64,000 bases of DNA, from the NCBI GenBank assembly GCA_028753945.1, contig JAPNXP010000016.1:1-64000 (forward strand), read 5' to 3'. Position numbers and translations under genes: made by a program. The notes below the pieces were generated by a model that saw only the letters and a list, made by a program, of their open reading frames with translations, did not search any database and was not told where the DNA came from. Numbering within the stretch: position 1 is the first letter of the stretch; each line of letters begins with the position of its first letter. Source of the stretch: Hexactinellida sp. DTS-2022. Taxonomy: Eukaryota > Porifera > Hexactinellida. This document shows positions 46,194 through 59,590 of this stretch, piece by piece.

Positions 46194-49100
46194 TCTGCAC
46201 TAACTTGAACAGATTGTTACTCAATTTAAAGATATATAATGAATTCAAATTTATTATATATATTCCGAAAGTTCAAATTGATTTCCAGGTGTGCAATTAA
46301 TACATTAACACACTCGCTGATTGAAAAGCTTCCCAATGTCCAAAACATCCACATGGTAGAATGTTAATTGTTCTAATTTGAACAGATTATCACTCTAGTT
46401 GAAAGATATATATTAAATTCAAATATATGAAATACATTCCGAAAGTCCAATATAATTTCCAGAGGTGCAATTAATACATTAACTCACTCGCTGATTGAAA
46501 ATGTTCCCAATGTCCAAAACATCACATTGTAGAGTGTTAATAGGACTAATTAGGACAGATAATCACTCAAATTGAAAGAGATTACTAATTTCAAATTTCT
46601 TCATTAAATTCCCGAAAGTCCAAATTAATTTCCAGAGGTGCAATTAATACATTAACACATTCGTTGATTGAAAACATACCGAATTTTCTTCAATATTCAC
46701 ATGGAAGCGTGTACTTTGGACTAATTCGAACTAGTTTTTACTCAAGTTGAAAGATATTACTAATTTCAAATTATTTTATTTAATCCGAAAAGTCCAAAAG
46801 TATTTCAAAATGAGCAATTAATGCATGAACCGCTCGTTAAATGACGACAGAAGAATTTCCAGACATTAACATGGAAGTGTGTTGTATGCACTAACTTGAA
46901 CAAATTGTTACCCTATTTGAAAGATATAAAATAAATTCAAATATATTATATATATTCCGAAGGTTCAAATTTATTTCCAGATGTGCAATTAATACATTAA
47001 CACACAAGCTGATTGTAAAGCTTCCCAATGTCCAAAACATCCACATGGTAGAATGTTCATTGGACTAATTTGAACAGATTATCACTCTGGTTGAAAGATA
47101 TATATTAAATTCAAATTTCTTCATTAAATTCCCTAAAGTCCAATTTAATTTCCAGAGGTACAATTAATACATTAACACATTCGTTAATTGAAAACATTCA
47201 AGAATTTTCATCAATATTCACATGGAAGAGTGTAGTTTGGACTAATTCTAACATGGTTTTTACTCAAGTTGAAAGATATTACTAATTTCAAATTACTTCG
47301 TTTAATCCCCAAATTCCAAACGAATTTCAAAATTAGCAAATAATCAGGAAGGAATTGTTAAATGACGACTATATAATTTCAAGACATTAACATGGAAGTG
47401 TGTTTTGTGCACTAACTTGAACAGATTGTTACTCTAGTTGAAAGATAAATATTAAATTCAAATATAGTATATATAGTATTCCGAAAGTTCAAATTGATTT
47501 CCAGAGGTGCAATTAATACATTAACACTCGCTGATTGAAAACATTCAAGAATTTTCTTCAATACACATGGAAGAGTGTAGTTTGGACTAATTCGAACTGG
47601 TTTTTACTCAAGTTGAAAGATATTACTAATTTCAAATTACTTCATTTAATCCCCAAAGTCGAAACGAATGTCAAAATTAGCAAATAATGCATGAAGGAAT
47701 TGTTAAATGACGACAAAAGAATTTCCAAACATCAAGATGGAAGTGTGTTGTCTGCAGTAACTTGAACAGATTGTTACTCTAGCTGAAAGATATATAATAA
47801 ATTAAAATATATTATGTATAATCCGAAAGTTTTAATTGATTTCCAGAGGTGCAATTAATACATTACACACTCGCTGATTGAAAAGCTTCCCAATTTCCAA
47901 AACATCCACATGGTAGCACGTTCATTGGACTAATTTGAACAGATTATCACTCTAGTTGAAAGATATATATTAAATTCAAATATATGAAATACATTCGAAA
48001 GTCCAATATAATTTCCAGACGTGCAATTAATACATTAACACATTCGTTGGTTGAAAACATACCGATTTTCGACAATATTCACAAGGAATAGTGTTGAGTG
48101 GACTAATTCGAACTGGTTTTACTCAAGTTGAAAGATATTACTAATTTCAAATTACTTCATTTAATCCCCAAAGACCAAACGAATTTCAAAATTAGCAAAT
48201 AATGCATGAAGGACTTGTTAAATGGCGACAAAAGAATTTCCAAAAATTAAGATGGAAGTGTGTTGTCTGCAGTAACTTGAACAGATTGTTACTCTAGCTG
48301 AAAGATATATAATAAATTAAAATATATTATATATATTCCGAAAGTTTTAATTGATTTCCAGAGGTGCAATTAATACATTAACACACTCGCTGATAGAAAA
48401 GCTTCCCAATTTCCAAAACATCCACATGGTAGCACGTTCATTGGACTAATTTGAACAGATTATTACTCAAGTTGAAAGAGATTACTAATTTCAAATTTCT
48501 TCATTAAATCCCCGGAAGTTCAATCTAATGTCCAGAGGTGCAATTAACACATTAACACATTCGTTGACTGAAAACATACCGATTTTCTTCAATATTCACA
48601 TGGAAGCGTGTACTTTGGACTAATTCGAACTAGTTTTACTCAAGTTGAAAGATATTACTAATTTCAAATTATTTTATTTAATCCGAAAAGTCCAAAAGTA
48701 TTTCAAATTGAGCAATTAATGCATGAACCGCAAGTTAAATGACGACAAAAGAATTTCCAGACATTAACATGGAAGTGTGTTGTCTGCAGTAACTTGAACA
48801 GATTGTTACTCTAGCTGAAAGATATATAATCAATTCAAATATATTGCATATAGTATTCCGAAAGTTCAAATTGATTTCCAGATGTCCAATTAATACATTA
48901 ACACACTCGCTCATTGAAAAGCTTCCCAATGTCCAAAACATCCACAAGGTAGAATGTTCATTGGACTAATTTGAACAGATTGTCATTCTAGTTGATAGAT
49001 AGATATTAAATTCAAATTTCTTCATTAAATTCCCGAAAGTCCAATTTAATTTCCAGAGGTACAATTAATACATTAACACATTCGTTAATTGAAAACATTC

Positions 49101-49249
49101 AAGAATTTTCTTCAATATTCACATGGAAGAGTGTAGTTTGGACTAATTCTAACATGGTTTTTACTCAAGTTGAAAGATATTACTAATTTCAAATTAATTC
49201 GTTTAATCCCCAAATTCCAAACGAATTTCAAAATTATCAAATAATCAGG

Positions 49250-51050
49250 AAGGAATTGTTAAATGACGACAAAATAATTTCTAGACATTAACATGGAAGT
49301 GTGTTTTCTGCACTAACTTGAACTGATTGTTACTCTAGTTGAAAGTTAAATATTAAATTCAAATATATTATATATATGTATTCCTATAGTTCAAATTTAT
49401 TTCCAGAGGTGCAATTGATACATTAACACTCGCTGATTGAAAACATTCCGATTTTCTTCAATATTCACATGGAAGAGTGTTGTTTGGACTAATTTGAACT
49501 AGTTATTACTCAAGTTGAAAGATATTTACTGATTTCTAATTATTTCATTTTATCCGCAAAGTCCAAAAGTATTTCAAAATGAGCAATTAATGCATGAAGC
49601 ACTCGTTGAATGACGACAAAAGAATTTCAAGTCATTATCATGGAAGTGTGTTGTCTGCACTAACTTGAACAGATTGTTACTCTTTTTGAAATATATATAA
49701 TAAATTCAAATATATTATATATATTCCAAAAGTTCAACTTGATTTCCAGATGTGCAATTAATACATTAACACACTCGCTGATTGAAAAGCTTTCCAATGT
49801 CCAAAACATCCACATGGTAGAATGTTCATTGGACTAATTTGAACAGATTATCAATCTAGTTGAAAGATATATATTAAATTCAAATTTCTTTATTAAATTC
49901 CCGAAATTCCAATTTAATTTCCATAGGTACAATTAATACATTAACACATTCGTTAATTGAAAACATTCAAGAATTTTCTTCAATATTCACATGGAAGAGT
50001 GTTGTTTGGACTAATTTGAACTAGTTAATACCATAGATGCATTATACGTAACGTATAACGTATATATGGTGCCATTATACGTTAGGTGAACGTATAATGC
50101 CATCATACGTTAGAGGATCATATGGTCAAAACGTATAATCATCATACGACGTATAACGTATAATGATTTATACGATTTTCATTATACGTTCATCATACGT
50201 TCATTATACGTTCATTATACGTTCATTATACGTTACCATACGTTATCATACGTTCATCATACGTTATCATACGTTCATTATACGTTCATTATACGTTACC
50301 ATACGTTATCATACGTTCATCATACGTTCATTATACGTTCATTATACGTTACCTTACGTTATGTATCGAAGAAACCTGTCTTCCTTAGCATCACTAATAG
50401 TCACGTTTTAGTTTTTACTAAATTGACTAAATTCAGTTTCATCGTATGATGGTATCATACGTTGGCCATTTGTTATACGTTGATTATACGCTCGAACGTA
50501 TATATGATCCATTATACGTATATATGATCCATTATACGCTCCCCGAACGTATAACGTATGATCGTATAATGCATCTATGGTTAATACACAAGTTGAAAGA
50601 TATTTAACGATTTCTAATTATTTCATTTTATCCGCAAAGCCAAACGTATTTCAAAATGAGCAATTAATGCATGAAGCACTCGTTGAATGACGACAAAAGA
50701 ATTTCCAGACATTATCATGGAAGTGTGTTGTCTGCACTAACTTGAACAGATTGTTACTCTAGCTGAAAGATAAATAATAAATTCAAATATATTATATATA
50801 GTATTCCGAAAGTTCAAATTGATTTCCAGAGGTGCAATTAATACATGGACACTCGCTGATTGAAAACATTCCGAATTCTCTTCAATATTCACAAGGAAGA
50901 GTGTTGTTTGGACTAATTCGAACTGGTTTTACTCAAGTTGAAAGATATTACTAATTTAAAATTACTTCGTTTACTCCCCAAAGTCCAAACGAATTTCAAA
51001 ATAAGCAAATAATGCATGAAGGACTTGTTAAATGACGACAATAGAATTTC
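49250..51050 (-). repeat. Satellite B higher-order block, copy 1 (with 548-bp element)
   Basis: This roughly 1.8-kb block starts near AGGAAGGAATTGTTAAATGACG and includes the GTTAAATATTAAATTC variant, the 548-bp element and the following GATAAATAATAAATTC dimer. It recurs at about 54,815 and 57,790. The offsets are about 5,563 and then 2,979 bp. The limits are approximate. Confidence 0.75.
50032..50579. mobile_element. ATACGT-rich 548-bp element, copy 1
   Basis: The exact target duplication GTTAATAC lies at 50,024-50,031 and 50,580-50,587. The terminal inverted repeats are CATAGATGCATTATACG. The interior is dominated by CATTATACGTT/CATACGTT variants on both strands and a short non-repetitive core (about 50,361-50,440). 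The CA...TG ends and 8-bp duplication fit the P (or hAT) superfamily. Its 82-codon frame is a translation of the ATACGTTC repeats and not a gene. Confidence 0.85.
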
Positions 51051-54000
51051 CAAAAATTAAGATGGAAGTGTGTTGTCTGCAGTAACTTGAACAGATTGTT
51101 ACTCTAGCTGAAAGATATATAATAAATTAAAATATATTATATATATTCCGAAAGTTTTAATTGATTTCCAGAGGTGCAATTAATACATTAACACACTCGC
51201 TGATAGAAAAGCTTCCCAATTTCCAAAACATCCACATGGTAGAATGTTCATTGGTCTAATTTGAACAGATTATCTCTCTAGTTGAAAGCTATATATTAAA
51301 TTCAAGTTTCTTCATTAAATTCCCGAATGTCCATTTTAATTTCCAGAGGTGCAATTAATACATTAACACATTCGTTGATTGAGATAATTCCGATTTTCTT
51401 TTATATTCACAAGGAAGAGTGTTGTTTGGACTAATTTGAACTGGTTTTACTCAAGTTGAAAGATATTACTAATTTCAAATTCCTTCGTTTAATCCCCAAA
51501 GTCCAAACGAATTTCAAAATTAGCAAATAATGCATGAAGGACTTGTTAAATGACGACAAAAGAATTTCCAAACATTAACATGGAAGTGTGTTGACTGCAC
51601 TAACTAGAACAGATTGTTACTCTAGCTGAAAGATAAATATTAAATTCAAATATATTAAATATATTCCGAAAGTCTAATTTAATTTCCAGAGGTGCAATTA
51701 ATACATTACACACTCGCTGATTGAAAAGCTTCCCAATGTCCAAAACATCCACATGGTAGCACGTTCATTGGACTAATTTGAACAGATTATAACTCAAGTT
51801 GAAAGAGATTACTAATTTCAAATTTCTTCATTAAATCCCCGGCAGTTCAATCTAATGTCCAGAGGTGCAATTAACACATTAACACATTCGTTGACTGAAA
51901 ACATACCGATTTTCTTCAATATTCACATGGAAGCGTGTACTTTGGACTAATTCGAACTAGTTTTACTCAAGTTGAAAGATATTACTAATTTCAAATTATT
52001 TTATTTAATCCGAAAAGTCCAAAAGTATTTCAAATTGAGCAATTAATGCATGAACCGCAAGTTAAATGACGACAAAAGAATTTCCAGACATTAACATGGA
52101 AGTGTGTTGTCTGCAGTAACTTGAACAGATTGTTACTCTAGCTGAAAGATATAATCAATTCAAATATATTGCATATAGTATTCCGAAAGTTCAAATTGAT
52201 TTCCAGATGTCCAATTAATACATTAACACACTCGCTCATTGAAAAGCTTCCCAATGTCCAAAACATCCACATGGTAGCACGTTCATTGGACTAATTTGAA
52301 CAGATTATCACTCTAGTTGAAAGATATATATTAAATTCAAATATATGAAATACATTCCGAAAGTCCAATATACTTTCCAGAAGTGCAATTAATACATTAA
52401 CACATTCGTTGGTTGAAAACATACCGATTTTCGACAATATTCACAAGGAATAGTGTTGAGTGGACTAATTCGAACTGGTTTTACTCAAGTTGAAAGATAT
52501 TACTAATTTCAAATTACTTCATTTTATCCCCAAAGACCAAACGAATTTCAAAATTAGCAAATAATGCATGAAGGACTTGTTAAATGAGGACAAAAGAATT
52601 TCTAGACATTAACATGGAAGTGTGTTTTCTGCACTAACTTGAACAGATTGTTACTCTAGTTGAAAGATATATATTAAATTCAAATATATTATATATATTC
52701 CGAAAGTTAAAATTGATTTCCAGATGTCCAATTAATACATTAACACACTCGCTCATTGAAAAGCTTCCCAATGTCCAAAACATCCTCATGGTAGCACGTT
52801 CATTGGACTAATTTGAACAGATTATCACTCTAGTTGAAAGATATATATTAAATTCAAATATATGAAATACATTCCGAAAGTCCAATATAATTTCCAGAGG
52901 TCAATTAATACATTAACACATTCGTTGATTGAAAACATACCGATTTTCGACAATATTCACAAAGAATAGTGTTGAGTGGACTAATTCGAACTGGTTTTTA
53001 CTCAAGTTGAAAGATTTTACTAATTTCAAATTACTTCATTTAATCCCCAAAGACCATACGAATTTCAAAATTAGCAAATAAAGCAATCAAGGACTTGTTA
53101 AATGACGACAAAAGAATTTCCAAACATTAAGATGGAAGTTTGTTGTCTGCAGTAACTTGAACAGATAGTTACTCTAGCTGAAAGATATATAATAAATTAA
53201 AATATATTATGTATATTCCGAAAGTTTTAATTGATTTCCAGAGGTGCAATTAATACATTAACACACTCGCTGATTGAAAAGCTTCCCAATTTCCAAAACA
53301 TCCACATGGTAGCACGTTCATTGGACTAATTTGAACAGATTATTACTCAAGTTGAAAGAGATTACTAATTTCAAATTTCTTCATTAAATCCCCGGAAGTT
53401 CAATCTAATGTCCAGAGGTGCAATTAACACATTAACACATTCGTTGACTGAAAACTTACCGATTTTCTTCAATATTCACATGGAAGCGTGTACTTTGGAC
53501 TAATTCGAACTAGTTTTACTCAAGTTGAAAGATATTATTAATTTCAAATTATTTTATTTAATCCGAAAAGTCCAAAAGTATTTCAAATTGAGCAATTAAT
53601 GCATGAACCGCAAGTTAAATGACGACAAAAGAATTTACAGACATTAACATGGAAGTGTGTTGTCTGCAGTAACTTGAACAGATTGTTACTCTAGCTGAAA
53701 GATATATAATCAATTCAAATATATTGCATATAGTATTCCGAAAGTTCAAATTGATTTCCAGATGTCCAATTAATACATTACACACTCGCTCATTGAAAAG
53801 CTTCCCAATGTCCAAAACATCCACATGGTAGAATGTTCATTGGACTAATTTGAACAGATTGTCATTCTAGTTGATAGATAGATATTAATTTCAAATTTCT
53901 TCATTAAATTCCCGTAAGTTCAATTTAATGTCCAGAGGTGCAATTGATACATTAACACATTCGTTGACTGAAAACATACCGATTTTCGACAATATTCACA

Positions 54001-54119
54001 TGGAAGAGTGTTGTTTGGACTAATTCTAACATGGTTTTTACTCAAGTTGAAAGATATTACTAATTTCAAATTACTTCGTTTAAAATCCCAAGTCCAAACG
54101 AATTTCAAAATTAGCAAAT

Positions 54120-54840
54120 AATCATGAAGGAATTGTTAAATGACGACAAAATAATTTCTAGACATTAACATGGAAGTGTGTTGTCTGCACTAACTTGAAC
54201 AGATTGTTACTTTAGTTGAAAGATAAATATTAAATTCAAATATAGTATATATAGCCTTCCGAAAGTTCAAATTGATTTCCAGAGGTGCAAATAATACATT
54301 AACACTCGCTGATTGAAAACATTCAAGAATTTTCTTCAATACACATGGAAGAGTGTAGTTTGGACTAATTCGAACTGGTTTTACTCAAGTTGAAAGATAT
54401 TACTCATTTCAAATTACTTCGTTTAAAATCCCAAGTCCAAACGAATTTCAAAATTAGCAAATAATCATGAAGGAATTGTTAAATGACGACAAAATAATTT
54501 CTAGACATTAACATGGAAGTGTGTTGTCTGCACTAACTTGAACAGATTGTTACTTTAGTTGAAAGATAAATATTAAATTCAAATATAGTATATATAGCCT
54601 TCCGAAAGTTCAAATTGATTTCCAGAGGTGCAAATAATACATTAACACTCGCTGATTGAAAACATTCAAGAATTTTCTTCAATACACATGGAAGAGTGTA
54701 GTTTGGACTAATTCGAACTGGTTTTACTCAAGTTGAAAGATATTACTCATTTCAAATTACTTCGTTTAAAATCCCAAGTCCAAACGAATTTCAAAATTAG
54801 CAAATAATCATGAAGGAATTGTTAAATGACGACAAAATAA
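54120..54840 (-). repeat. Perfect tandem duplication of one satellite B dimer
   Basis: The dimer starting ATCATGAAGGAATTG with the rare ATAGCCTTCCG variant is repeated immediately at an offset of 343 bp, with no difference that I can see. This suggests a very recent unequal exchange. Confidence 0.75.
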
Positions 54841-56615
54841 TTTCTAGACATTAACATGGAAGTGTGTTTTCTGCACTAACTTGAACTGATTGTTACTCTA
54901 GTTGAAAGTTAAATATTAAATTCAAATATATTATATATATGTATTCCTAAAGTTCAAATTTATTTCCAGAGGTGCAATTGATACATTAACACTCGCTGAT
55001 TGAAAACATTCCGATTTTCTTCAATATTCACATGGAAGAGTGTTGTTTGGACTAATTTGAACTAGTTATTACTCAAGTTGAAAGATATTTACTGATTTCT
55101 AATTATTTCATTTTATCCGCAAAGTCCAAACGTATTTCAAAATGAGCAATTAATGCATGAAGCACTCGTTGAATGACGACAAAAGAATTTCAAGACATTA
55201 TCATGGAAGTGTGTTGTCTGCACTAACTTGAACAGATTGTTACTCTTTTTGAAATATATATAATAAATTCAAATATATTATATATATTCCAAAAGTTCAA
55301 CTTGATTTCCAGATGTGCAATTAATACATTAACACACTCGCTGATTGAAAAGCTTTCCAATGTCCAAAACATCCACATGGTAGAATGTTCATTGGACTAA
55401 TTTGAACAGATTATCAATCTAGTTGAAAGATATATATTAAATTCAAATTTCTTCATTAAATTCCCGAAATTCCAATTTAATTTCCATAGGTACAATTAAT
55501 ACATTAACACATTCGTTAATTGAAAACATTCAAGAATTTTCTTCAATATTCACATGGAAGAGTGTTGTTTGGACTAATTTGAACTAGTTAATACCATAGA
55601 TGCATTATACGTAACGTATAACGTATATATGGTGCCATTATACGTTAGGTGAACGTATAATGCCATCATACGTTAGAGGATCATATGGTCAAAACGTATA
55701 ATCATCATACGACGTATAACGTATAATGATTTATACGATTTTCATTATACGTTCATCATACGTTCATTATACGTTCATTATACGTTCATTATACGTTACC
55801 ATACGTTATCATACGTTCATCATACGTTATCATACGTTCATTATACGTTCATTATACGTTACCATACGTTATCATACGTTCATCATACGTTCATTATACG
55901 TGCATTATACGTTACCTTACGTTATGTATCGAAGAAACCTGTCTTCCTTAGCATCACTAATAGTCACGTTTTAGTTTTTACTAAATTGACTAAATTCAGT
56001 TTCATCGTATGATGGTATCATACGTTGGCCATTTGTTATACGTTGATTATACGCTCGAACGTATATATGATCCATTATACGTATATATGATCCATTATAC
56101 GCTCCCCGAACGTATAACGTATGATCGTATAATGCATCTATGGTTAATACACAAGTTGAAAGATATTTAACGATTTCTAATTATTTCATTTTATCCGCAA
56201 AGCCAGACGTATTTCAAAATGAGCAATTAATGCATGAAGCACTCGTTGAATGACGACAAAAGAATTTCCAGACATTATCATGGAAGTGTGTTGTCGGCAC
56301 TAACTTGAACAGATTGTTACTCTAGCTGAAAGATAAATAATAAATTCAAATATATTATATATAGTATTCCGAAAGTTCAAATTGATTTCCAGAGGTGCAA
56401 TTAATACATTAACACTCGCTGATTGAAAACATTCCGAATTCTCTTCAATATTCACAAGGAAGAGTGTTGTTTGGACTAATTCGAACTGGTTTTACTCAAG
56501 TTGAAAGATATTACTAATTTCAAATTACTTCGTTTACTCCCCAAAGTCCAAACGAATTTCAAAATAAGCAAATAATGCATGAAGGACTTGTTAAATGACG
56601 ACAATAGAATTTGCA
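54815..56615 (-). repeat. Satellite B higher-order block, copy 2 (with 548-bp element)
   Basis: It has the same internal order as the block at 49,250: the GTTAAATATTAAATTC variant dimer, an ATTCCAAAAGTTCAAC dimer, the CATTCAAGAATTTTC half, the 548-bp element and the GATAAATAATAAATTC dimer. Confidence 0.75.
55595..56142. mobile_element. ATACGT-rich 548-bp element, copy 2
   Basis: It has the same length, ends and target duplication (GTTAATAC at 55,587-55,594 and 56,143-56,150) as copy 1, and identical satellite flanks. It differs by rare substitutions such as CGTGCATTATACG near 55,900. I infer copying with the satellite. Confidence 0.85.
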
Positions 56616-57789
56616 AACATTAACATGGAAGTGTGTTGTCTGCAGTAACTTGAACAGATTGTTACTCTAGCTGAAAGATAAATATTAAATTCAAATATAT
56701 TACATATAGTATTCCGAAAGTTCAAATTGATTTCCAGAGGTGCAATTAATACATTAACACTCGCTGATTGAAAACATTCCGAATTCTCTTCAAAATTCAC
56801 AAGGAAGAGTGTTGTTTGGACTAATTCGAACTGGTTTTACTCTAGTTAAAGATATTACTAATTTCAAATACTTCGTTTAATCCCCAAAGTCCAAACGAAT
56901 TTCAAAATTAGCAAATAATGCATGAAAGACTTGTTAAATGACGACAAAAGAATTTCCAAACTTTAACATGGAAGTGTGTTTTCTGCACTCACTTGAACAG
57001 ATTGTTACTCTAGCTGAAAGATAAATATTAAATTCAAATATATTATATATAGTATTCCGAAAGTTCAAATTGATTTCCAGAGGTGCAATTAATACATTAA
57101 CACATTCGTTAATTGAAAACATTCAAGAATTTTCTTCAATATTCACATGGAAGAGTGGAGTTTGGACTAATTCTAACATTGTTTTTACTCAAGTTGAAAG
57201 ATATTACTAATTTCCAATTACTTCGTTTACTCCCCATAGTCCAAACGAATTTCAAAATAAGCAAATAATGCATGAAGGACTTGTTAAATGACGACAATAG
57301 AATTTGCAAACATTAACATGGAAGTGTGTTGTCTGCAGTAACTTGAACAGATTGTTACTCTAGCTGAAACATATATAATAAATTAAAATATATTATGTAT
57401 ATTCCGAAAGTTTTAATTGATTTCCAGAGGTGCAATTAAAACATTAACTCACTCGCTTATTGAAAATGTTCCCAATGTCCAAAACATCACATTGTGGAGT
57501 GTTAATTGGACTAATTTGAACAGATAATCACTCAAGTTGAAAGAGATTACTAATTTCAAATTTCTTCATTAAATTCCCGTAAGTTCAATTTAATGTCCAG
57601 AGGTGCAATTGATACATTAACACATTCGTTGACTGAAAACATACCGATTTTCGACAATATTCACATGGAAGAGTGTTGTTTGGACTAATTCTAACATGGT
57701 TTTTACTCAAGTTGAAAGATATTACTAATTTCAAATTAATTCGTTTAATCCCCAAATTCCAAACGAATTTCAAAATTAGCAAATAATCA

Positions 57790-59590
57790 TGAAGGAATTG
57801 TTAAATGACGACAAAATAATTTCTAGACATTAACATGGAAGTGTGTTTTCTGCACTAACTTGAACTGATTGTTACTCTAGTTGAAAGTTAAATATTAAAT
57901 TCAAATATATTATATATATGTATTCCTAAAGTTCAAATTTATTTCCAGAGGTGCAATTGATACATTAACACTCGCTGATTGAAAACATTCCGATTTTCTT
58001 CAATATTCACATGGAAGAGTGTTGTTTGGACTAATTTGAACTAGTTATTACTCAAGTTGAAAGATATTTACTGATTTCTAATTATTTCATTTTATCCGCA
58101 AAGTCCAAACGTATTTCAAAATGAGCAATTAATGCATGAAGCACTCGTTGAATGACGACAAAAGAATTTCAAGACATTATCATGGAAGTGTGTTGTCTGC
58201 ACTAACTTGAACAGATTGTTACTCTTTTTGAAATATATATAATAAATTCAAATATATTATATATATTCCAAAAGTTCAACTTGATTTCCAGATGTGCAAT
58301 TAATACATTAACACACTCGCTGATTGAAAAGCTTTCCAATGTCCAAAACATCCACATGGTAGAATGTTCATTGGACTAATTTGAACAGATTATCAATCTA
58401 GTTGAAAGATATATATTAAATTCAAATTTCTTCATTAAATTCCCGAAATTCCAATTTAATTTCCATAGGTACAATTAATACATTAACACATTCGTTAATT
58501 GAAAACATTCAAGAATTTTCTTCAATATTCACATGGAAGAGTGTTGTTTGGACTAATTTGAACTAGTTAATACCATAGATGCATTATACGTAACGTATAA
58601 CGTATATATGGTGCCATTATACGTTAGGTGAACGTATAATGCCATCATACGTTAGAGGATCATATGGTCAAAACGTATAATCATCATACGACGTATAACG
58701 TATAATGATTTATACGATTTTCATTATACGTTCATCATACGTTCATTATACGTTCATTATACGTTCATTATACGTTACCATACGTTATCATACGTTCATC
58801 ATACGTTATCATACGTTCATTATACGTTCATTATACGTTACCATACGTTATCATACGTTCATCATACGTTCATTATACGTTCATTATACGTTACCATACG
58901 TTATGTATCGAAGAAACCTGTCTTCCTTAGCATCACTAATAGTCACGTTTTAGTTTTTACTAAAACGACTAAATTCAGTTTCATCGTATGATTGTATCAT
59001 ACGTTGGCCATTTGTTATACGTTGATTATACGCTCGAACGTATATATGATCCATTATACGTATATATGATCCATTATACGCTCCCCGAACGTATAACGTA
59101 TGATCGTATAATGCATCTATGGTTAATACACAAGTTGAAAGATATTTACTGATTTCTAATTATTTCATTTTATCCGCAAAGCCAAACGTATTTCAAAATG
59201 AGCAATTAATGCATGAAGCACTCGTTGAATGACGACAAAAGAATTTCCAGACATTATCATGGAAGTGTGTTGTCTGCACTAACTTGAACAGATTGTTACT
59301 CTAGCTGAAAGATAAATAATAAATTCAAATATATTATATATAGTATTCCGAAAGTTCAAATTGATTTCCAGAGGTGCAATTAATACATTAACACTCGCTG
59401 ATTGAAAACATTTCGAATTTTCTTCAATATTCACAAGGAAGAGTGTTGTTTGGACTAATTCGAACTGGTTTTACTCAAGTTGAAAGATATTACTAATTTC
59501 AAATTACTTCGTTTACTCCCCAAAGTCCAAACGAATTTCAAAATAAGCAAATAATGCATGAAGGACTTGTTAAATGACGACAATAGAATT
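57790..59590 (-). repeat. Satellite B higher-order block, copy 3 (with 548-bp element)
   Basis: This is the third copy of the block seen at 49,250 and 54,815, starting near AATCATGAAGGAATTG. Differences are few, for example GATATTTACTG in place of GATATTTAACG after the element. Confidence 0.75.
58574..59121. mobile_element. ATACGT-rich 548-bp element, copy 3
   Basis: The target duplication GTTAATAC lies at 58,566-58,573 and 59,122-59,129. It differs from copy 1 by rare changes: TACCATACG in place of TACCTTACG near 58,890, AAAACGAC in place of AAATTGAC near 58,963, and GATTGTATC near 58,990. Confidence 0.85.

Noticed and set aside
50170..50350. CRISPR-like regular short repeats
   Set aside because: The ATACGT motifs have no constant-length unique spacers, the context is eukaryotic, and the whole lies inside a transposon with target duplications.
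50163..50411. Identical 82-codon frames in the three 548-bp elements
   Set aside because: The peptide is only a reading of CATTATACGTT repeats (FIIRSLYVH...), with no domain. Its conservation follows from copying of the blocks.
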